A stretch of 5,246 nucleotides of DNA, from NCBI GenBank assembly GCA_030040725.1, contig JASHTD010000076.1, positions 1 through 5,246 on the forward strand, given 5' to 3'. Shown one piece after another: positions 1 to 5,246 of the stretch. Positions within the stretch are counted from its first letter, which is position 1, and each line of letters begins with the position of its first letter. A model generated the notes under the pieces. The model was not told the DNA's origin. It searched no databases and saw nothing but the letters and a program-made list of their open reading frames with translations. A program made the translations under genes and the position numbers. Source of the DNA: Candidatus Sulfotelmatobacter sp. GTDB taxonomy: Bacteria > Acidobacteriota > Terriglobia > Terriglobales > Acidobacteriaceae.

Positions 1-375
1 GATCCCAGTCATCTTTTCTGGCAGAACATCGATCCGATTGCTGCAATCCGGTTGCTCAAAGATTCCATCTTCCACGTTCACGCCAAAGACACGCAGCTCT
101 ACCCGGCGAATCTTTCGCGCGCCGGAGTGCTTGACACCAAACCTTATACGCAAGAACGCCAACGCAGCTGGATCTTCCGCACCTGCGGATACGGCCATGG
201 CGCCGAGTGGTGGGGCGAATTTATCTCGACACTGCGCATGTTCGGTTACGATTCTGTACTATCCATTGAGCACGAAGACAGTTTGCTTTCGGCCGAAGAA
301 GGCCTGACGAAGGCGGCGAATCTTCTGAACAGTATCGTAATCCGCGACCAGCCGGGCGCCGCGTGGTGGACCTGA
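1..375 (+). CDS. Sugar phosphate isomerase/epimerase-like TIM-barrel protein (C-terminal part, 5' truncated)
   Basis: The frame is open from base 1 and ends at TGA 373-375, giving the last 124 residues of a protein whose start lies outside the window. The fragment resembles the C-terminal half of the AP_endonuc_2 (xylose isomerase-like TIM barrel) family. The visible metal/active-site strands are DPSH at residues 1-4, FHVHAKD at 24-30 and SIEHED at 88-93, where the last Glu is normally a metal ligand. GYGHGAEWW at 63-71 matches the usual 'G-x-G-x-x-x-W' turn before the last helices. About 30 residues separate HAKD from this turn, a longer excursion than in the second isomerase of this window, so the two are not close paralogues. 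It is followed after 33 bp by a co-directional sugar-type permease, suggesting one operon. The substrate cannot be told. Whether it has a signal peptide is unknown because the N-terminus is missing. Confidence 0.85.
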   Translation, partial: DPSHLFWQNIDPIAAIRLLKDSIFHVHAKDTQLYPANLSRAGVLDTKPYTQERQRSWIFRTCGYGHGAEWWGEFISTLRMFGYDSVLSIEHEDSLLSAEEGLTKAANLLNSIVIRDQPGAAWWT

Positions 376-408
376 GCATTTTCCGCGAATCGAAAGAGAT
401 TCCATCGC

Positions 409-1545
409 ATGTTGATACTCGCAGCCGTTGCCACCGCTTTTGTCGTTTATGGAATGATCGCCTCGATGCTGGGCACAATTCTGCCCGACCTCTCGAAGAG
501 ATTCGCGCTTTCGCCCAGCCAGAATGGAACGATCGCATCGGTGCAGGCGCTGGGGCTGATTCTGGCTTCGCTCGCCGTCGGCCCGCTGCTCGATAACGAA
601 GGGAAAAAAGTTGGGCTCGTTCTCGGGCTTGCGCTGATCGTCGTTGCACTCGTCAGCCTGCCTCGCGTGCGCGGATTTCGTGGCATCCTGATTACGTTGT
701 TTCTTCTTGGGGTCGGCGGCGGCACGGTTGTAACGGCGGCGAATTCTCTGGTCAGCGATGTGGGTCAACTTCACCGGGGAATCGCGCTGAATCTGGTCAA
801 TCTGTTTTTTGGGCTCGGCGGACTGGCCACGCCATTTATCTCCGCCAATCTTTTTTCCAATAACTGGATTCGCCTTTGCCACACCGTTGGCTTATTGACG
901 CTGGTGTCCCTCGCGATTCAGATTTTTACCCGGATGCCCGGTCCGACTGGCGTGGAAACTTTTGTGCTCGCGGATGCCGGTTCGGTTCTTGGCAAGCCGC
1001 TGCTACTGTTGATCGGGCTTTTTCTCTTTCTTTATATCGGCTGCGAGGTAGGCGTGTGGAACTGGTTGACGCGCCACTTGATTGCGCAAGGAATACCAGA
1101 GTCGCGAGCGCTCAACATCCTCTCGCTTGGGTTTGCGCTCGGCCTGCTGATCGGACGAATCGGCGTTTCTCCGATTCTCGTCCACGTGCCCGCGATCACG
1201 GTGACCATGGGCGCATCCGCCGCAATGGCGGTTACAACTTTCTTTATGCTGCGCACGAATCGGCCCGTCGCCGCGTTGGTTCTGGTTTTTCTTGCAGGAC
1301 TTTCGATGGCGCCGGTATTCCCCACAACTATCGCGATCGTCGGTGACGCATTTCCCCGCATGACCAGCACCGCGATTGGATTCGTGATCACCTGCGGATG
1401 GACCGGCCTCGCCGTAAGTTCCCGCGTGATCGGCGCAATCGCCGGAGGAGATCCTCTTCGGCTCAGGAAGGCCCTTCTCGTAATTCCTGCATCTGCCGTG
1501 CTGATGGTCGGTCTCGATGTAGCCATCCGAACCATGTTGCGCTGA
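409..1545 (+). CDS. MFS transporter, FHS/FucP-like sugar permease
   Basis: A 378-residue integral inner-membrane protein with about 12 hydrophobic segments, roughly at residues 2-26, 40-61, 68-84, 91-113, 124-146, 157-173, 197-220, 234-255, 262-281, 287-311, 321-343 and 355-374. GPLLDNEGKKVG (58-69) is the MFS loop 2-3 motif. The second half aligns from memory with E. coli FucP: YIGCEVGVWNWLTRHL (209-224) with its YVGAQTACWSYLIRY, LLIGR (246-250) with FFIGR, and SMAPVFPTTIAI (299-310) with SIQYPTIFSL. TAAN (109-112) matches FucP TAANP. FHS proteins import sugars with protons, so a sugar or sugar-derivative substrate is likely, but which one is unknown. FucP's proton-coupling acids appear replaced (see findings). 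It is shorter than FucP (438 aa), mostly in loops. The ATG at 409 is the first in-frame ATG after the upstream stop; an AAAGAG 10-15 bases before it is only a weak ribosome-binding site. Probably co-transcribed with the upstream isomerase fragment. Confidence 0.9.
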   Translation: MLILAAVATAFVVYGMIASMLGTILPDLSKRFALSPSQNGTIASVQALGLILASLAVGPLLDNEGKKVGLVLGLALIVVALVSLPRVRGFRGILITLFLLGVGGGTVVTAANSLVSDVGQLHRGIALNLVNLFFGLGGLATPFISANLFSNNWIRLCHTVGLLTLVSLAIQIFTRMPGPTGVETFVLADAGSVLGKPLLLLIGLFLFLYIGCEVGVWNWLTRHLIAQGIPESRALNILSLGFALGLLIGRIGVSPILVHVPAITVTMGASAAMAVTTFFMLRTNRPVAALVLVFLAGLSMAPVFPTTIAIVGDAFPRMTSTAIGFVITCGWTGLAVSSRVIGAIAGGDPLRLRKALLVIPASAVLMVGLDVAIRTMLR

Positions 1546-1572
1546 GGCCATCTCAACATAACAAGCAACGAA

Positions 1573-2484
1573 CTACGCTTTGAATTTCTGCATATACTCC
1601 GCGTCGATTTTCAATGCTTGCATGGCCGGCATATCGAATTCTTCCTGCTCCACAAAAGCATGCTTGATCTGCGCTTTCTTGGCCGCTTGAAAGATCGGAC
1701 GATAGTCGATGGTTCCCCGTCCCAATTCTGAGGATGGCGGCGCATTCTCGGGGGTAACTCCGGCCGTCAGCTTGAAATCCTTCACATGCAGCATCGAAAA
1801 ACGCGACGGGTGTTCCGACAGGTATTCGGCCGGATTCTTTCCGGCGACGGTGCACCAGCCGCAATCGAGTTCCATCGTTACTTTCGCGGGATCAGTCAGC
1901 CGCAGCAATTCGTCATAGAACACAACGCCATTTTCTGAACCAAACTCCGGCGTATGGTTGTGGTAACCGAAGCACATGCCGGCTGCATGCACGCGCTCGC
2001 CGATGCGATTGAACTGGTCGGCATTCCACCGCCAGTCTTCGAGCGTCATGTGCTCGCGCGCCGCGCGTGAACCGGCATCTTTCACGCTTGCTGGATCTTT
2101 GAACCAGGGCGATGCGCAAACGATGTAATCGAGACCAAGATTTTTGGCATATTCGATCGTCTCATCCACTTTCGGCAGCAAGTCTTTCAAAGAATAATGG
2201 GCGCTCACGCAGCGTAGCCCTGCACGATTCATCGACTCTCTCACTTGGCTCGCACTGCGGCCGAAAAAGCCCGCGGCTTCAACTTCGCGATAACCGATCG
2301 CGTTGAGCTGTCGCAATGTTCCGTCATAATGCTTTGGCAGAAAATCTCGCACCGAATAGAGTTGGATCCCCAGTGGCAGCCCCAGCGGATAAGCCATCAA
2401 CTCGGGCATGCGGCTGAAAATCGCCAGGCCGACTCCCGATGCAGAAATGCTTTTCAGAAAAGTTCTTCTCGAAACCCGCAGCAT
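1573..2484 (-). CDS. Tat-exported sugar phosphate isomerase/epimerase-like TIM-barrel protein
   Basis: A complete 303-residue protein. SRRTFLK at residues 5-11 is an almost perfect twin-arginine motif, followed by the hydrophobic stretch ISASGVGLAIFS (13-24), so export of the folded protein or membrane tethering is expected; a clear AxA cleavage site is not visible. The mature part is an AP_endonuc_2/xylose isomerase-like barrel: GIQLYSVRD (39-47) on strand 1, YREVEAAGFFG (65-75), GYHNHTPEF (173-181), MELDCGWC (204-211), MLHVKDF (231-237), ELGRGTIDY (253-261) and FVEQEEF (277-283). Glu180, Asp207, His233 and Glu279 sit where this family binds its divalent metal. Members are sugar epimerases, isomerases or dehydratases, and some are lyases acting on 3-keto-glycosides. 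The gene lies 50 bp downstream of a Tat-tagged Gfo/Idh oxidoreductase and is probably in its operon. The stop is 27 bp from the convergent transporter stop and no hairpin terminator is evident between them. Confidence 0.92.
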   Translation of the reverse strand: MLRVSRRTFLKSISASGVGLAIFSRMPELMAYPLGLPLGIQLYSVRDFLPKHYDGTLRQLNAIGYREVEAAGFFGRSASQVRESMNRAGLRCVSAHYSLKDLLPKVDETIEYAKNLGLDYIVCASPWFKDPASVKDAGSRAAREHMTLEDWRWNADQFNRIGERVHAAGMCFGYHNHTPEFGSENGVVFYDELLRLTDPAKVTMELDCGWCTVAGKNPAEYLSEHPSRFSMLHVKDFKLTAGVTPENAPPSSELGRGTIDYRPIFQAAKKAQIKHAFVEQEEFDMPAMQALKIDAEYMQKFKA

Positions 2485-2492
2485 GGTTCGGT

Positions 2493-2497
2493 TCCTT
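2493..2497 (-). promoter_or_regulatory. Ribosome-binding site of the Tat isomerase gene
   Basis: Read on the minus strand, AAGGA lies 8 bases before the ATG at 2484, inside the 50-bp gap after the Gfo/Idh gene. It supports this start, which also places the twin-arginine motif at the expected distance from the N-terminus. Confidence 0.6.
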
Positions 2498-2534
2498 TCC
2501 CAGAGATTTACTTTTCTCCGCGTGCGAATGGTGA

Positions 2535-3887
2535 TCAGCCGCGAATCGCCTTTGCACTCGCGTCCCAGGTAGCGATCGTATTCTTGAAATATGCGTAGTT
2601 AGCCAGATGGCAGCCGATTGCCGCATGGTTGCCGAATTCTTCGTTCTCAACCGTCTTCGTGCGGCTTCGAACCGCGTTGAAAAAGTTCGCCTGATGCGCC
2701 GAGACATCGCTGTAGTTGTCCGGTGCCGTAAATGTTTCAGCTTCAACCGCCTTATATTCGAGCGGATCCGGCTGCGGATTTTCCGCCATCCACTTGGCTA
2801 AGTATTCTTTCCGCAATTTCTCCGGCCAGCCTTTGATCGAGTAGCCCTCCGGTTTGGGAGTCGTGTCCTGCGGTGTGAAGACCAGCGTTTGTCCGTTGAT
2901 CTCCATCGTGCCTTTCGTGCCGTGAAACTTAATCGGCTCTCCGCCAGCGTTGTTCAAATTGCAGCGCAGGGCCACTCGAAGCTTCGGATAATCGTAGAGC
3001 GTCTCGATCAGATCGGGAAAATCACGGCCATCTTTCCAACGAAATAACCCTCCGCTCGACTGGGCGCGCTGCGGAGCCTCGTCGACACCCAGAATGAAAT
3101 GAATCCCGGAAAGCAAATGCACGAACAAATCGCCAGCCAAACCCTCGCCGTAATCCGAGTAACACCGCCAGCGGAAAAACCGCACCGGATCAAACGGACG
3201 CTTGGGCGCGCCAACCAGGAATTCGTTCCAGTCAATGGTTTGCTCGCTGGCATCCGGCGGAATCGGATAAACCCATGCGCCGCTGGGCGAGTTGCGGTCG
3301 GATGCTCCTTCCACAAAAAACACATCCCCCAGCGCACCCGATGTATAAAGCTCGCGGGCTTTCTCATAAACAATGGAACTCACGCGCTGGCTACCGACCT
3401 GCAAGATGCGGTTTCCTCGCTGCACGGCCTCGACTATCGCAAATCCATCCTCAACGTTGTGCGACATCGGCTTCTCGCAGTAAACATCCTTCCCCGCGGC
3501 GCAAGCGTCCACGACAATACGCCTGTGCTGATGATCGGCCACAGCCACGATCACGGCGTCAACATCCTTGCGATCAAGAATTTCTCTATAGTTGCGAGTT
3601 GCCGGAACCTGTTTCTTCACCGCTTCGCGAGCCGCTTCGTGACGGCTGTCATAAAGATCGCAAACCGCCACGCATTCGATCCCCTGCACGTCCAGCGACG
3701 CCGTCAGCAATTCACAGCCGCGCGTCCCCGTCCCGATCGACGCAAATCGAATCCGATCGCTGGGCGCGACGTCGTGGCCCGCGCCAAACAATGCCAGCGG
3801 TTCGAGCCGTGTTACTTTCATCGCGGCCCGGCTGCCCAATGAAGCCGCCCCGAACCGCACAAAATCTCGCCGAGTTAATGTATGCAT
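2535..3887 (-). CDS. Gfo/Idh/MocA family oxidoreductase with twin-arginine N-terminus
   Basis: A 450-residue NAD(P)-dependent sugar-type oxidoreductase. IRFASIGTGTRG (46-57) is the Rossmann dinucleotide-binding turn and Asp77 (VCDLYD) ends the second strand. DVYCEKPMSHN (134-144) holds the family signature EKP with the catalytic-type Lys139. The C-terminal substrate domain shows GDLFVHLLSGIHF (252-264), where Asp253 and His257 fall at the usual active-site helix, the strand KFHGTKGTMEI (320-330), and a closing NFFNAVRSR (401-409). TRRDFVR at 5-11 is a Tat-type motif, but the hydrophobic region after it (12-37) is short and interrupted by Arg20, Lys24 and Arg27, so export is less certain than for the neighbour. 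The frame stays open upstream to a TTG at 3959, but ATG 3887 is preferred: a good GGAG precedes it, and the twin-arginine motif then lies at residue 6. Family members oxidise or reduce sugar hydroxyls, often at C3, or hydrolyse glycosides via an oxidised intermediate; the substrate here is unknown. Confidence 0.93.
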   Translation of the reverse strand: MHTLTRRDFVRFGAASLGSRAAMKVTRLEPLALFGAGHDVAPSDRIRFASIGTGTRGCELLTASLDVQGIECVAVCDLYDSRHEAAREAVKKQVPATRNYREILDRKDVDAVIVAVADHQHRRIVVDACAAGKDVYCEKPMSHNVEDGFAIVEAVQRGNRILQVGSQRVSSIVYEKARELYTSGALGDVFFVEGASDRNSPSGAWVYPIPPDASEQTIDWNEFLVGAPKRPFDPVRFFRWRCYSDYGEGLAGDLFVHLLSGIHFILGVDEAPQRAQSSGGLFRWKDGRDFPDLIETLYDYPKLRVALRCNLNNAGGEPIKFHGTKGTMEINGQTLVFTPQDTTPKPEGYSIKGWPEKLRKEYLAKWMAENPQPDPLEYKAVEAETFTAPDNYSDVSAHQANFFNAVRSRTKTVENEEFGNHAAIGCHLANYAYFKNTIATWDASAKAIRG

Positions 3888-4164
3888 GACTTCTCTCCAA
3901 CCTCCGCCGAGCTGCGTTCGTCCTGTGCAATGGAAAAATTGTGCACTCCAGCCTATCAAGTCATGGTGCTGCGTCCAAGTCTGTTAGGGGTTTGGGCGTC
4001 TCAAAGTGTGAAGCTCAGCTCGCCCAGCAGAGCAGCACGGTCGAGGCGACAACCGCGAAAGGGAAGGTGCTCGAGAACGATGTACGTTACGTGTGACGCC
4101 TTGACTACCTCAACGCGAAGGCGAACGTCCAGTTTAGGGTTAGACTCGGGCCGGCGAAGTTCCG
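3888..4164. other. Intergenic region (277 bp) upstream of the Gfo/Idh-isomerase pair
   Basis: The gap separates the minus-strand spermidine synthase-like gene from the minus-strand Gfo/Idh gene, so it should hold the end of one transcript and possibly the promoter of the next. A minus-strand TTGATA (3954-3959) resembles a -35 box, but no good -10 box follows at 16-18 bases, so a promoter is only a guess. TGTGCA occurs twice as a direct repeat (3924-3929 and 3940-3945), 16 bases apart. No convincing hairpin plus T-run terminator was found. On the plus strand, a frame beginning at GTG 3941 and ending at TGA 4094-4096 would encode 51 residues; its last half and the continuation after the stop to about 4160 have strongly G/C-biased third codon positions, like the real genes here. 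This may be a decayed gene remnant or chance; I recognise no family. Confidence 0.5.
3890..3898 (-). promoter_or_regulatory. Ribosome-binding site that decides the Gfo/Idh start
   Basis: On the minus strand GGAGAGAAG ends two bases before the ATG at 3887, with the GGAG core 7 bases upstream of it. This supports ATG 3887 over the TTG that opens the same frame 72 bases earlier, which would add 24 residues lacking family similarity in front of the Tat motif. Confidence 0.65.
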
Positions 4165-5246
4165 CTATCTTTCCCACTCCGTGCCCATGTTGTCGTCGGT
4201 AATGATGCGGGCGCCCGCGGTTCTGGCGCGGACGTGATCCGCAGATTCCAGGAGGAATGGATAGTTCACATGCCGGTCCATCGTCGTCGTCATCGACAAC
4301 ACTTCCTCGAACCGGCGGCGATCCCGCTCTCGTGAAAAATCGAAAACCGGTTGCCCATCGATCGAGTAGCGCACGAGGATGTCGCGCCAGCGTTGCGCAT
4401 CGAGTTGCAACGGCGAATCGCTGACCACCATGAAAGTCTGCAGCAGCATTCCGAACGGGAATACCTTCAGGCCCGTGGCCTCAGCCTCGTCGGAATCGGT
4501 CGTGTTGTAGAAATGCACCCCTCCCGGATTCAGGTGCTGCCGGATCATCTGCAGAAATTCCACCGACAGCAGATTGGTGCTGTGGCATCGCCAATTATGG
4601 GTGGTATTCATGATGATGGCATCGAATTTGCGATCGCGATTGTGAATCAGCCAGCGTCGCCCATCGTCGATGTCGATGTGAACCTTCGGATTTCGCAGCA
4701 GGCTCTCCACCAGAGGATTATTTTTGATGAGGGACAAGTACCCGGGATTGATTTCAACAATCGTCAGGTGTTCGACCTGCGGATGGTTCGCAATGACTTG
4801 TGCCCACGACCCCGACGCCAAACCGACCATGAGAACCTCTTTGGGATCGGGATGGAAGTAGCTCAAGGCGTAGGGACGCTGAATCCAATTGCCATCTTCT
4901 ACCAGGCTCACGCTGAACGCTCCGTCGTAAACGCCGCCGCCAAAGACGACCCCCTTCTGGCTTACCGTGATGACTCCGCTCTTGTTTTCAACGATTGCTC
5001 CGAATTGCGGGCCGCCCAGGAAGTTGTTCCGAATCGTGCTAAGCGGGTAACTCCACTTCATGAGCATCTTTTCGTACATGTCGCGATATAGAAATTGCGA
5101 AGCCGCGGTTACGAAAATTCCCGCCAGCAAGATTCCGGATGCGCAGCCGATCAGTGTGATTTTTGCTGGACGCGCCTTGAGCAGGAAGACGAAAGCCAAT
5201 GCCAGGCCAAGCAACGTCAGCACCACGCAGACCTCTCTGAGGGGCA
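4165..5246 (-). CDS. Membrane-fused spermidine synthase-like protein (C-terminal part, 5' truncated)
   Basis: The frame runs off the window end: the codons upstream of the GTG at 5226 are open to 5246 (…PLREVC), so that GTG is not the real start. Numbering from it, 353 residues are visible. Residues 1-16 and 22-46 are hydrophobic and are probably the last membrane helices of a larger multi-helix N-terminal domain. From about 75 follows a class I methyltransferase-like fold of the spermine/spermidine synthase family: VLMVGLASGSW (131-141) replaces the glycine-rich loop, VEIN (157-160) carries the acid that holds the nucleoside ribose, DDGRRWL (187-193) matches the conserved D-D-G-R, and ITDDNMGTEW (342-351) is the C-terminal motif common in membrane-fused members. 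The catalytic segment reads MNTTHNWR (206-213) instead of the aspartate-containing stretch of true polyamine synthases, so aminopropyl transfer is doubtful. The true substrate is unknown. It ends 277 bp before the Gfo/Idh start with no visible functional link. Confidence 0.88.
   Translation of the reverse strand, partial: PLREVCVVLTLLGLALAFVFLLKARPAKITLIGCASGILLAGIFVTAASQFLYRDMYEKMLMKWSYPLSTIRNNFLGGPQFGAIVENKSGVITVSQKGVVFGGGVYDGAFSVSLVEDGNWIQRPYALSYFHPDPKEVLMVGLASGSWAQVIANHPQVEHLTIVEINPGYLSLIKNNPLVESLLRNPKVHIDIDDGRRWLIHNRDRKFDAIIMNTTHNWRCHSTNLLSVEFLQMIRQHLNPGGVHFYNTTDSDEAEATGLKVFPFGMLLQTFMVVSDSPLQLDAQRWRDILVRYSIDGQPVFDFSRERDRRRFEEVLSMTTTMDRHVNYPFLLESADHVRARTAGARIITDDNMGTEWER

Noticed and set aside
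221..882. Minus-strand open frames (142 and 207 codons) across the isomerase end and transporter start
   Set aside because: They cross the boundary of two well-supported plus-strand genes and give low-complexity, charged, motif-free translations.
1546..1572. Possible bidirectional terminator between the convergent genes
   Set aside because: The 27 bases contain no inverted repeat and no T-run on either strand.
3099..3889. Long plus-strand open frames (247 and 204 codons) opposite the Gfo/Idh gene
   Set aside because: Their translations are rich in Arg, Pro and His with no family motif, while the minus strand encodes a full Gfo/Idh protein with intact signatures. They are mirror frames of a G+C-biased gene.
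3888..3959. Extended Gfo/Idh start at TTG 3959
   Set aside because: It would add 24 residues in front of the twin-arginine motif, and ATG 3887 has a well-spaced GGAG.
4351..5091. 246-codon plus-strand open frame opposite the spermidine synthase-like gene
   Set aside because: It is antisense to a gene with clear motifs and shows no recognisable domain; its length follows from the codon bias of the real gene.
5224..5226. GTG as the start of the spermidine synthase-like gene
   Set aside because: The frame is open beyond it to the window edge, no ribosome-binding site precedes it, and the protein there starts inside a membrane helix region. The gene is truncated by the window.

Overview
The window is an ordinary-looking piece of bacterial chromosome of moderate G+C. 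It is probably from a soil-type Acidobacteriota. The basis is the combination of a Tat-tagged Gfo/Idh/MocA oxidoreductase, a Tat-tagged sugar phosphate isomerase/epimerase-like TIM barrel and a membrane-fused spermidine synthase-like protein, a mix frequent in that phylum. Verrucomicrobiota or Planctomycetota cannot be excluded without a search. No rRNA, tRNA, CRISPR array, insertion sequence or phage gene was seen.

Layout: (1) Positions 1-375, + strand: C-terminal part of a sugar phosphate isomerase/epimerase-like protein, cut by the window start. (2) 409-1545, + strand, 33 bp downstream: a complete 12-helix MFS transporter that aligns from memory with the fucose:H+ symporter FucP (FHS family). 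(3) 1573-2484, - strand, convergent with the transporter: a complete TIM-barrel isomerase/epimerase with a near-perfect Tat signal. (4) 2535-3887, - strand, 50 bp upstream of gene 3 and probably co-transcribed with it: a Gfo/Idh/MocA oxidoreductase, also with a twin-arginine N-terminus. (5) 3888-4164: a 277-bp gap with the Gfo/Idh ribosome-binding site, a weak promoter candidate and a short coding-like stretch of unclear meaning. (6) 4165-5246, - strand: C-terminal part of a membrane-anchored spermidine synthase-like protein, cut by the window end.

Genes 1-4 read as a small carbohydrate-use cluster: an NAD(P)-type sugar oxidoreductase and a TIM-barrel enzyme that both look Tat-exported, a sugar-type permease, and a second TIM-barrel isomerase. 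A plausible but unproven scheme is oxidation of a glycoside or sugar outside the inner membrane, its isomerisation or beta-elimination, uptake by the permease, and further isomerisation. Gene 6 appears unrelated; its methyltransferase-like fold lacks the aspartates that make a polyamine synthase, so its annotation as spermidine synthase would be misleading.

I see no clearly new system. The points most worth checking are the non-canonical active site of the spermidine synthase-like protein, the missing proton-coupling acids in the FucP-like transporter, and the doubly Tat-tagged oxidoreductase/isomerase pair.
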